Assembly (NCBI GenBank): GCA_011125455.1
Contig: VKHO01000061.1
Coordinates: 1 to 43,450, forward strand
Direction of reading: 5' to 3'
Source: Chlamydiales bacterium STE3
GTDB lineage: Bacteria; Chlamydiota; Chlamydiia; Chlamydiales; Parachlamydiaceae
DNA: 43,450 nt
This document shows, piece after piece, positions 1 to 7,528 of this stretch. The position numbers and the translations under genes were made by a program. Below the pieces are notes generated by a model. The model had not been told where the DNA came from. It saw nothing but the letters and a program-made list of their open reading frames with translations, and ran no database searches. The number at the start of each line of letters is the position of its first letter. Within the stretch, counting starts at the first letter, position 1.

Positions 1-147
1 ATAAAAAATCGCGTTAAGTATTTCGCGTCTAGAATGTTTGGCAGGTCTTCCACCTTTTGTTCGATCAGTTTTAAAAAGGGGCTCTATGAGATTCCACTCT
101 TTATCTGTTAAATCACCTGGATAGCGCTTTCTCATGGTTAAGGCCAT
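1..147 (-). CDS. IS5-like DDE transposase, N-terminal part (runs off window)
   Basis: The reverse strand reads 49 codons from an ATG at 147 to the window edge with no stop. The product begins MALTMRKRYPGDLTDKEW and continues with WNLIEPLF, GGRPAKHSRREILNAIFY. This is the characteristic N-terminal domain of IS5/IS4-type transposases, with the LTDxEWxxIEP and GRPxxxxxREILNAIFY blocks. The DDE catalytic residues would lie outside the window, so I cannot tell whether the gene is intact. A second ATG at 135 (MRKRYPG) is an equally possible start. Family identity is well supported by motif; the exact IS name is not known to me. Confidence 0.82.
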   Translation of the reverse strand, partial: MALTMRKRYPGDLTDKEWNLIEPLFKTDRTKGGRPAKHSRREILNAIFY

Positions 148-210
148 GCTGTTTGGGTTTATCTTACATCCAAAAGCATACTTAAAATTCTAGTTTGTGA
201 ACACCCTCTG
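1..210 (-). mobile_element. End of an IS5-like insertion sequence (partial)
   Basis: The transposase start lies at 147, and about 45-65 bases upstream of it the minus strand reads GAGGGTGTTCACAAACTAG (about 191-209). This is a plausible terminal inverted repeat because it sits at the expected distance from the start codon. Its partner end is outside the window, so the boundary near 210 is an inference. Confidence 0.5.
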
Positions 211-267
211 AACTTAGCTGTTAGTGCCAATTTGTGCATGATTTGCAATAATCCTTCTTAGTTTGGG

Positions 268-285
268 ATTCAAGAATTCTTGAAT
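268..285. repeat. Perfect 18-bp palindrome beside the IS edge
   Basis: ATTCAAGAA/TTCTTGAAT is perfectly self-complementary with no spacer. It lies about 60 bp outside the candidate IS end and just before the open frame of the broken F-box gene. It could be an operator, a target-site feature or chance; its function is unknown. Confidence 0.4.
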
Positions 286-295
286 AACATCTTAA

Positions 296-664
296 AATCT
301 TGTCAGAAAGTCTGTCGATTATCTCTCTTCCATCTCAAATCAAGATCTTAATAGTGAAGGCGGATTTTGCTCAAAAATAGGATCAGATGAAGATCCAGGC
401 ACTGAAGAGAAAATTTCTTCAGAAAGAAAAGATTCTATCGAAAACTCATTTTCCCCTTCAAATCAAAATTTAGGCATGCCAGATGAAATGTTGCTACACA
501 TTTTTTTCTTCTTGCCTGCTCAAGGTATAGCAAAAAGCCAGCAAGTTTGTAAAAATTGGAAATCTATAGCCGAGGAGCGTGTGGTGTGGAAGCATTTGCT
601 CCAAAGGAAATTTCCTTTTTTATCGGCTACCTCAGGTGGAATAGAAATGGATCCACAATCTTAG
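296..664 (+). pseudogene. F-box protein remnant
   Basis: The frame is open from 296 to a stop at 662-664. The only ATG, at 476, begins MPDEMLLHIFFFLPAQ and continues IAKSQQVCKNWKSIAEE and VVWKHLLQRKF. This is an F-box domain of about 45 residues, with the conserved LPxE, IFxxL, VCKxWxxIA and W-x-L pattern. F-box proteins bind eukaryotic Skp1 in SCF ubiquitin ligases, and amoeba-infecting chlamydiae carry expanded families of them, usually with leucine-rich repeats. Here the protein stops soon after the F-box. The same frame continues for some 40 codons past the stop before another one. The 60 codons upstream of 476 are open but lack an ATG, which suggests the 5' end was lost, perhaps through the neighbouring IS. 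A short, functional F-box-only protein from 476 cannot be excluded. Confidence 0.65.
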
Positions 665-908
665 ATTTTTCTCCTTAAGTCTGATTATCCTGCTTTTGTG
701 GAAGGAAAAAGCAAACTCCAAAGAAGATACGTAGGTAGAGTTTCGAGCTTGAAGCCATCCAATCAAAAAAGGAAGATTTTTATATCTTAGAAAAAATTGG
801 CAAAGAAGGCTTCTCATGACTAACCTTGAGCACAGGATGAGTGATTGAATCCCATACTGGGTTTAATCTACGGACACGCCTTTGCGTTCGCCAAGAACTT
901 CCTTTTAA

Positions 909-2453
909 TTAGATAGGTTGTAATGACACTACGTTTCTTTCATTATCTGCATCATGCACTGAAATGGTATTTATTATTTTAAAGCTGCATTCTTGTGCAA
1001 GTCGGAGAAATCCTTCTTGTGTATAATAGGTGTTAAGGACAAAACGAAGGTCTCCACTTTTTTGTAAATACAGCGGCAGTGCCTCTCGCTGAGGGGAAGG
1101 AATTTCTTGCCAAAAAACGACCCCTCCAGAAAATTCTTCTTTAGTCACTGGAGGATAAACCCCAGCTCCCACTTTAATTAGATTTTTTTCATACATTTCC
1201 CCTTTAGGAATGGCATAGCTTAGAATAACTCTGTCTTGGTTACTTTTAAGCGACTTTCTAGTATTAAGGAGAAATTTTTTTCCATGAAGAGGATCAAATA
1301 TAGGTATTACACGCGGAGCAAGTCTAATCTCTTTCCTGTATTCTAACTTTAGACATTTAGGATCTAAAGGAAATAGGGCATTAGCCAAGTAAAATTGGAT
1401 AAAAGGCTCCCTTAGGGAAAGTAAGCTGGCGAACGATTGTGCTATTGTTAAGGCTTGAGGATTAATATCTGTGCCTAAACAGTATTTTGAGGTTTTTCCT
1501 GGAGAAATGTATAAAATGAGAGATTAAAAAGATTTTGACCATTCCAACATCCTATTTCGTAAAGAAGAGTATCATTATCAAGATATAATGCTGCTAAAAG
1601 AGCGGCAGCTGCAGCATCTTTTTCATCGTTCAAAAGAGAGTAAAGCTGTACTTTTTGATCTAGGGGGGGTCAGTCTTGCAAAATTTTTGAATAAAACTTC
1701 AGAATCTGGATATTGCCCAAAAATTTCTTGGATTTTAGAAAAATCAGTTGTTACTTTTTCAGCCGTACGGGTGAAAGGCACCCCAACTTTTTCCATATTC
1801 CAGAAAAGCTCACTAGGAGTAAAGATATAGTCCGCTCTAGAAGGATCAAATAAAGTCTTATTTTCTTTGATAAGAGGCACACTTCGTATCTTTAAAAGCG
1901 CCTGTATATTTTCCAAAAGATTAATGGAGTCAAAGAGAGGGAGCTCATAATTATAGTGCAACTTGAGGTGACTCTGCAAAAGTTCCCATTGTAGAGAAGG
2001 AGCTAAGCCACTTTCTGAGATTTCAAATATCATTAAGATTTCTTCAAATAAATGTTTAAAAGCTTTTCAGTTTTTATTTTATTTGTATCTTCGTGTAACT
2101 GGATATATGCAAGTTTTGCTTGCTCAGTAGCTTTGCTTGAGGGGAGAAGATGAACTGAATAAGCTCGATGGATTGTCTTCCGGCTGGAAGAATGGCTTTC
2201 CTTTCCCCATAAAGTTTGGCTCAGCTCTCCATATAAAGGTCGTTTAGAATAAATCGGAGAAAACAAAGGTGTGTAAAGGTTTTTCTGTAGCTACTGAATA
2301 ATCTCGGCCAATAAACTTATCGCCTAAAATATTAGGCGGATTCTTAGATAAAATTCGACTTACTATTGCAGTAGTTGGATGAGTTGCCTCCAGAACAGGG
2401 GCTAGGCGAGCACTGTGAAATACAGGGAGACCCCTGAAGTGCAGCAAGTTCAT
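909..2453 (-). pseudogene. Frameshifted SAM-dependent methyltransferase-like gene
   Basis: A coherent protein of roughly 515 codons can be followed on the minus strand only by changing frame four times. The segments are about 2453-2260, 2260-2035, 2033-1668, 1668-1520 and 1520-909. Codon starts alternate between two frames and return each time, so the indels come as two compensating +1/-1 pairs. One shift coincides with a run of seven C (minus strand) near 1668. The third and fourth shifts bracket a class I methyltransferase core: a glycine motif EIGCWNGQN, then GTDINPQAL (acidic residue of motif II), then ANALFPLD. The first 250 residues are unrecognised; their N-terminus, MNLLHFRGLPVFHSARLAP, is basic and free of acids. 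The substrate is unknown. It lies 4 bases behind a small upstream gene and probably shared its transcript. Sequencing error is a real alternative to decay. Confidence 0.6.
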
Positions 2454-2457
2454 TTTT

Positions 2458-2820
2458 TTATTGTTTTGTTAAAAGATGGATAATACGATGCATTTCACCA
2501 TGTAAGCGTTTATTTGAGTTCATGAGTTCTCCAACCATGTCTGTTAATTCGGAGAGGCGCTTTTCTACTTTGTATGACCGCTGCCCTCGTTGAATATCTT
2601 CTTGCGAAAGAGGACGTTGATGATCATCAAGCTCAATGTTTTCAAACACTGCTTTCCATCGAGGGTCGTTGAGTGAGGGTGTTTCAGAAGATGGAGATCC
2701 TCTAGTATACCATCTCCTTGATAGCTTAGATGCCTTAGTCCATCTTTGCGTGGAAGTCACCAAAGCAGGAGCCCTTGATAAAGTCCTATTTGGTAATATG
2801 TTTGTGATTAAAGAAGTCAT
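2458..2820 (-). CDS. Small unknown protein with basic N-terminus and helical C-terminus
   Basis: This 120-residue protein is not recognised. Residues 1-48 are rich in Arg, Ser, Thr and Ala with no acidic residue before Glu46, including LSRAPALVTSTQRW and KLSRRWYTRGS. Such a composition resembles a mitochondrial presequence. Residues 50-75 contain LNDPRWKAVFENIE. Residues 85-120 are heptad-like (VEKRLSELTDMVGELMNSNKRL) and probably form a coiled coil. The gene ends 4 bases before the ATG of the frameshifted methyltransferase-like gene, so the two look co-transcribed. There is no hydrophobic segment. A secreted effector role is speculation from composition alone. Confidence 0.5.
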   Translation of the reverse strand: MTSLITNILPNRTLSRAPALVTSTQRWTKASKLSRRWYTRGSPSSETPSLNDPRWKAVFENIELDDHQRPLSQEDIQRGQRSYKVEKRLSELTDMVGELMNSNKRLHGEMHRIIHLLTKQ

Positions 2821-3349
2821 ATTCTATCCTCCTAACAAAAATAATCAATTCTCATTCTAATTTGCCCATTTTTCCCAGTAAAGCTTTTCTTTTTAACTTT
2901 TAGAAATAAAAATAAGGATCCATTTTTAGGTAGTTCTAAACATTTGATGCTCGGTATTGGTTGTAGTCACAAATGAAATATTTGATCATACCAATATGAT
3001 TAGCTAGTTGCTTAGAAAAAAAAGAGTTTTTCTTACGAACCGAGAACACCTTTGCCCACATGGAGGAGATCTCTAAACTCCGCGTTACTACTGTGCAGGA
3101 TTTGTCTGTAATTGCTAAGAAACGAATGAAATAGAAAAATCCCGACATAGCGTCAATTTCATTGACTTATGTTAAGGCTGCATTTGAGGGTTATAAAAAG
3201 TTCGGGAAACATGAAACGGTCTTCGAATTTTCCCATGGCAAGAATTTGGTTCTCTACTAAAGGAATTGCTTCCTTTTGCAGCTTAACATAATTTCGGAAA
3301 CGAAAATGATTTTGTTTCCACTATTGAGGTTAAGAATGAGAGTTATTTT
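2821..3349. other. Gene-poor stretch with inverted repeat 3167-3291
   Basis: I see no gene I can defend. A 70-codon minus-strand frame (2936-3148) has no recognisable domain. TTATGTTAAGGCTGCA at 3167-3182 is matched in inverted orientation by TGCAGCTTAACATAA at 3277-3291, with a one-base bulge. The 94 bases between the arms contain a short open minus-strand frame. The stretch may be a small non-autonomous element or a remnant of a lost gene. Confidence 0.35.
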
Positions 3350-3445
3350 CGATAATTGATAAAATCGATAATAGTAGAAGGTCTTATTCTCCTGTGTGAT
3401 AATAGGGGTTTGTCTTATTATCGGATATTAGCTTTTCCGATAATA
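3350..3445. promoter_or_regulatory. Cluster of CGATAAT heptamers before the Fic gene, candidate operator
   Basis: CGATAAT occurs at 3350-3356, 3365-3371 and 3437-3443, and inverted (ATTATCG) at 3416-3422. The last two form a perfect 11-bp inverted repeat, TTATTATCGGA (3414-3424) and TCCGATAATAA (3435-3445), around a 10-base loop. A near match, TGATAAT, lies at 3396-3402. The cluster ends 35 bases before the Fic start codon. Because the Fic protein ends in a winged-helix-like domain, autoregulation at these sites is a reasonable inference. Confidence 0.5.
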
Positions 3446-3480
3446 ATTTTTAGTGTATTAACCTAGCAAAAGGCATAGTT

Positions 3481-4635
3481 ATGGACATTGTGCACTCTCC
3501 TTCTGGGCAAGTCATAAGATCCCCCAAGGGATATAAAGAGTTCGTACCAGATCCCTTGCCACCGCTATTCAAATGGAATAATCAGATAGTAAGTGCTTTA
3601 TCACGAGCAGATTTTTTATTGGGCAAATTAGCTAGAGAAGGAAGCAAATTACCTAATCCCCATTTATTAATGAGACCTTTTATTACCCGTGAAGCTGTTC
3701 TATCGAGCAAAATCGAAGGAACTCAAGCTACTATCGGAGAAATACTAGCAGCTAGTGCAGGAGTAAGTGTAAAACGTAATCCTGACGATCTTCAAGAAGT
3801 GCAAAATTATATCGAGGCCCTCAACTATGGTATCAAAAGGTTAGAAGATCTCCCATTGTCTTTAAGGCTTATCAAAGAAATCCATTATCATTTAATGCGA
3901 GGTGTAAGAGGGTCGCATGCAACTCCGGGAGAATTTAGACATAGTCAAAATTGGATTGGAACACCAGGCTGCACCCTTAATACAGCAAAATTTGTTCCTC
4001 CATCACCTGATTACTTGATGGATTGTTTAGGTGAATTAGAAAAATTCCTACATAATAAACAGCTTCCACCTTTAATTCATACTGCATTTTGCCATTACCA
4101 ATTTGAAGCGATTCATCCATTTTTGGATGGAAATGGACGCATTGGCCGACTGCTAATTATATTATTGTTAATCGAGCAAAAAATGTTGCCAACTCCAATT
4201 TTGTATTTGAGCGCTTTTTTTGAAGCCACACGTGATGAATACTATAAGCAGCTTTATAATGTGAGTGCTCAAGGTACCTGGCATGAATGGTTGATTTATT
4301 TTTTAAACGGCGTTGCCGTACAAAGCGAAGATGTGTTGTCACGAGCAGAGAGAATTAATGACTTATTGAATAAATGGAAAATGCAAGTTGCAAGCAGTGC
4401 ATCTAATATTTCCATGTTGATTGTACAGCACTTTGCAGCAAATCCTTATCTTACTACGAATAGGGTAGCAGAAGAGCTTAAAATCGCTTACAGTACAGCT
4501 CAAAGAGGTATACAAAAACTTGAGGAGTCAAAAATTGTTAAACAGATTAGTAGTGGTAAACGGGATAAAGTTTATTGCGCTACAGGAATATTGGCAATTC
4601 TTGAAGAACCTACAAAAATTAATATGGATTTCTAA
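3481..4635 (+). CDS. Fic-family protein with N-terminal inhibitory motif and C-terminal HTH
   Basis: This 384-residue protein has the complete Fic signature HPFLDGNGRIGR at residues 212-223, with the catalytic His, the metal-binding Asp and the phosphate-binding Arg. Such enzymes usually transfer AMP from ATP to hydroxyls of target proteins. Residues 75-80 read SSKIEG, matching the [S/T]xxxE[G/N] inhibitory helix, so it belongs to the intramolecularly inhibited class. Residues about 300-370 (NISMLIVQHFAANPYLTTNRVAEELKIAYSTAQ split over a helix-turn-helix) resemble a winged helix; this architecture is common in Fic-HTH proteins. It is a single gene with no antitoxin partner. The upstream heptamer cluster suggests self-control. 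The target is unknown; there is no secretion signal in the classical sense. Confidence 0.9.
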   Translation: MDIVHSPSGQVIRSPKGYKEFVPDPLPPLFKWNNQIVSALSRADFLLGKLAREGSKLPNPHLLMRPFITREAVLSSKIEGTQATIGEILAASAGVSVKRNPDDLQEVQNYIEALNYGIKRLEDLPLSLRLIKEIHYHLMRGVRGSHATPGEFRHSQNWIGTPGCTLNTAKFVPPSPDYLMDCLGELEKFLHNKQLPPLIHTAFCHYQFEAIHPFLDGNGRIGRLLIILLLIEQKMLPTPILYLSAFFEATRDEYYKQLYNVSAQGTWHEWLIYFLNGVAVQSEDVLSRAERINDLLNKWKMQVASSASNISMLIVQHFAANPYLTTNRVAEELKIAYSTAQRGIQKLEESKIVKQISSGKRDKVYCATGILAILEEPTKINMDF

Positions 4636-4644
4636 TGAATATAA

Positions 4645-5000
4645 CTTGCAGAACAGGAATTTTACAAACAAACTCGCGAAAGCATAAGAAAGAAGCTTAA
4701 TCAAGTTCAAAATCGAATTTCTCGTCTTGCTGTTACTTTCTCGGTGAGATAGCTGACGATACCTATGAACAGAAGCTAAACGATTATAAAAATGCTAAAC
4801 TTAAGATCACTTTACATATAGAGGGTAATAAAACCTTCCATATTACCGTCAAAACGGCATTTGGTCTAGAAAAACGAACCAAGGAAATCGAGGAAAGTTC
4901 GAAGGTCGAGAAAAACATCAAATACTGAATTACTTATTTTCGAGCGTAGAAATAAGAGAGATAGGGGATTATACTGTTGATAAGCCTGCTGCAGCGAGAA
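4645..5000 (+). pseudogene. Serine recombinase C-terminal remnant
   Basis: Three frames in succession give one coherent tail. The first is EQEFYKQTRESIRKKLNQ and QVQNRISRL. The second is GEIADDTYEQKLNDYKNAKL. The third is EKHQILNYLFSSVEIREIG, running on to about 5000. Long coiled-coil helices with DGxIxxxxYexkl-like sequence, followed by K-x-Q-I-L-x-x-L-F, are typical of the C-terminal part of large serine recombinases (resolvase/recombinase family). At least two frameshifts break the frame, and no catalytic N-terminal domain is present. The remnant ends next to the 3' end of tRNA-Ser. It also follows the Fic gene by only a few bases, suggesting both came from the same mobile segment. Family assignment rests on helix pattern only. 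Confidence 0.5.
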
Positions 5001-5001
5001 A

Positions 5002-5091
5002 TGGCGGAAGAGGTAGGATTCGAACCCACGGTCCCCTCACGAGGACTTCTGTTTTCAAGACAGACGCATTCGGCCACTCTGCCACTCTTCC
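5002..5091 (-). tRNA. tRNA-Ser(UGA) with encoded CCA
   Basis: The minus strand folds as a class II tRNA. The acceptor arm GGAAGAG (5085-5091) pairs with CTCTTCC (5006-5012), followed by discriminator G and CCA encoded at 5002-5004. The anticodon loop reads CTTGAAA with anticodon TGA. The long variable arm (TCCTCGTGAGGGGA) and the T-arm GGTTCGAATCC are present. The long variable arm and anticodon identify a serine acceptor for UCN codons. Confidence 0.95.
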
Positions 5092-5237
5092 GTACAGGAG
5101 TATGGACTCAATGGCTATTACTAGTCAAGGTATTTTGCTTTAAGGAGAAAATTTTTATCAATTTAGCCGGTTTTGTTTATTAATAAATTATTTGATGAGA
5201 TAATAAGATTATAATTACTTTTTTAATCAGGTAATTT

Positions 5238-7415
5238 ATGGAAAATAATAAATTCTCTAATTCCATGAGTTTAATTGAAGCTGTTGAAACGTTATCTAAT
5301 ATTGCAGAGATGGATTTGGATCAAGAGATCGGCATTGCTAAAACACATCATCTCATCATGCAGGATGAAAGCTTTAAATACCGCACAGTGCACTGGTTAC
5401 ATAAGAAGAATTCTTCGCAAACAATCGGTTTGGTTAAAGACATATTTAAAGTTGTCCTTAATTATCTGAAAAACTTCTACCAAAATGACTATACTCTAGT
5501 CACTGATAGCAAAACGCTAGAGGGCATCAAAACCATTATGGTTTTGGTAGGAGAAGCGGCGAGAAAAATAGATAAGTACACACACCTTTTTAAAGAGCAA
5601 CATGTACAGAATATTACAGAACTACGGGAGTACAAACAACTTCAGGATTTTTATTTAAGAAAAATTTCACGGACCATTGACGAAGGTTTTTTAGACAGAT
5701 GGATTCTAGCCCTATCAGAAAAAACATGGCAGAATAAGAAGAAGGTTAAATTATTAGGCCCTATAAAACTCGTCACAAAACATGTCTTCGTTGATTTGGA
5801 ATCTGTGAAACAAGATTCTGAATATGAATTGTTCTTTATCCAAAAAGAAGACGGGGGCCGCTTTTTTAACTCGCGGATCCTACGCAACATCAAGCTAATT
5901 TGTGATTTTGGAGACTATTTTGGCCATGAAAAAGGCCCGCTTATTGATAGGGCCCTATGGAAAGATCGGCAAGCGAAATATAGCGCTGAACATATCCTGC
6001 GCTCCATTTACAATGAACTTAGGGGATTTTATAAGGATGTTTCCATCCAGGAGTCTGAATTAGCGCGTTCAATTAATCAAGTGGTTATGGCTCTTATGTT
6101 AGCAAGCAATCCGAGTAACTTAATAACAAATGAATCTGCCAAAAGTTGCTATGAGTACTTTAAAGATTTTCAGCTTTTTTTAAGGCAAACTCTTGCATCC
6201 GCAACTTATCAAAAACTCTTGGCCTACTTTTTGGCAGAATCTAAAGAAAATCCCTTGCTGCGTATTATCCACTCTATCTGTAGCGCTTTATATAAATCTA
6301 ATTCCTCATTGCAGGACTTAAAAGCTTATATAAACCATATCCTCGATGAAGCCCATGCGCACCAATCTGATGAACATTTGAGGATAGCAAAACACTCTGG
6401 GCTACTATGGAATCAACTGGCCTCTGACTATGCTGCTATGCAAAAGCTCTTTCGTCGCCATTCTGGTGGTCCCTTAAATCAATTGATGAGGCAAATTGAG
6501 GAAGGGGCTCGCGTGTTTGACCCCTATCTACAAGAAAACTGTCCTAACATGATCTACTCATTAAATCCTCAAGGTTACAACGTTTTAAATTTGTATCTAC
6601 CATGCCCAACTAAACAGGAATTTATTCATAAAGCAGAAGTCATTCCAGAGTTTAAAGGCTTTTTAAAAGGCAATGAGTATGATGGAAATCAGCATTTATT
6701 AATTAATCTACAGGATCGCACCTCTTGGCGAGAGCATGCGCGTTCAAATGCTTTAGAAGAACTTAATAACTTAGAGTGCGCTGAGAATGTCACCGTTGTG
6801 ACTCTAGCAAAAGAAACAGATTTTTATCATCAACTAGCTCCTTATCATGAAGACCATCAAACAGAGCAATTCATCACACATCTAAAAGAGCATTTAACAA
6901 CGGATTTAACTGGGTTCTTTTTTCCTAACAAAAAAGAATTTTTCTCCTCTAATTGGCTGGATTCGCTTATCAAAACAGTGCATTTCCTATTTTTCTCTAG
7001 TAAGAATGTCTTATCCAAAGACGCGCGCTTGGACTTCATCGGTCTAGTTTATTTTTTCCTTGAGTTAAAAATTATCGACGCATTAACGCCTACTTCTTTC
7101 AGTTTCACTTGTAAAGATGGGATTGATAAGGGGACCATGGCTTCAATTGAGATGTTTTGCTTGCTCAAGCTGTTAAATGATGAACCATTTAGCGAAGAAG
7201 ATTATTGGAATCTCAATGCCCTGCTTTACGCTCCAGCAATAATCAACCGTGAGAGAATTCCTTTACAAGAGCCATTTAATCGCATGATAAGGCTGATCAA
7301 AAGAGTCGAGTTAGCTAAAAACGAGCAGGGAAATAGCTTTAAAACATTTTTGCAAAAAAATCTCGCCTCTTCCTTTAGACACAAATGGTTTGAAGACTTG
7401 GATATTCATTATTAG
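5238..7415 (+). CDS. Large unknown protein with CX5K phosphatase-like loop
   Basis: This 725-residue protein has no family name that I can give. It is soluble-looking, with no signal peptide or clear membrane segment, and is mostly helical with many charged residues. The one striking motif is at residues 625-631, CKDGIDKG preceded by SFSFT. It aligns position for position with the CX5R loop of cysteine phosphatases of the SopB/PTP type (CKSGKDRTG), except that Lys replaces the catalytic Arg. Around it lie hydrophobic strands and helices (FIGLVYFFLELKIIDAL before, MASIEMFCLLKLL after), as expected for a phosphatase core. The following LLYAPAIINRERIPLQEPF is a further distinctive block. It stands alone, downstream of tRNA-Ser on the opposite strand. 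A secreted phosphatase-like effector, possibly inactive, is an inference. Confidence 0.75.
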   Translation: MENNKFSNSMSLIEAVETLSNIAEMDLDQEIGIAKTHHLIMQDESFKYRTVHWLHKKNSSQTIGLVKDIFKVVLNYLKNFYQNDYTLVTDSKTLEGIKTIMVLVGEAARKIDKYTHLFKEQHVQNITELREYKQLQDFYLRKISRTIDEGFLDRWILALSEKTWQNKKKVKLLGPIKLVTKHVFVDLESVKQDSEYELFFIQKEDGGRFFNSRILRNIKLICDFGDYFGHEKGPLIDRALWKDRQAKYSAEHILRSIYNELRGFYKDVSIQESELARSINQVVMALMLASNPSNLITNESAKSCYEYFKDFQLFLRQTLASATYQKLLAYFLAESKENPLLRIIHSICSALYKSNSSLQDLKAYINHILDEAHAHQSDEHLRIAKHSGLLWNQLASDYAAMQKLFRRHSGGPLNQLMRQIEEGARVFDPYLQENCPNMIYSLNPQGYNVLNLYLPCPTKQEFIHKAEVIPEFKGFLKGNEYDGNQHLLINLQDRTSWREHARSNALEELNNLECAENVTVVTLAKETDFYHQLAPYHEDHQTEQFITHLKEHLTTDLTGFFFPNKKEFFSSNWLDSLIKTVHFLFFSSKNVLSKDARLDFIGLVYFFLELKIIDALTPTSFSFTCKDGIDKGTMASIEMFCLLKLLNDEPFSEEDYWNLNALLYAPAIINRERIPLQEPFNRMIRLIKRVELAKNEQGNSFKTFLQKNLASSFRHKWFEDLDIHY

Positions 7416-7474
7416 ATTTCTATCAAATTTGCATTTGCTTGGCTAAAACCGCACCTCCATTAAGCCTGAACTTA

Positions 7475-7497
7475 CAGATTGTTTTAAAAACAACCTG
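7475..7497. terminator. Hairpin between convergent genes
   Basis: CAGATTGTTT and AAACAACCTG form a 10-bp stem with one mismatch around a 3-base loop. It lies between the end of the 725-residue gene and the end of the carboxypeptidase gene, so it may serve both strands. There is no strong T-run. Confidence 0.4.
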
Positions 7498-7528
7498 CAA
7501 AATTCAAGCATAAAAGGGTAATCTAGTT

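Noticed and set aside
2936-3148. 70-codon minus-strand frame, product with FSKQLANHIGMIKYF
   Set aside because: No recognisable domain, no ribosome-binding site and a decayed neighbourhood; it could be a fragment but I cannot support a gene.
5201-5215. TATAAT at 5210-5215 before the 725-residue gene as a promoter
   Set aside because: No -35 element lies at the right distance (the nearest TTGATG is only 12 bases away).
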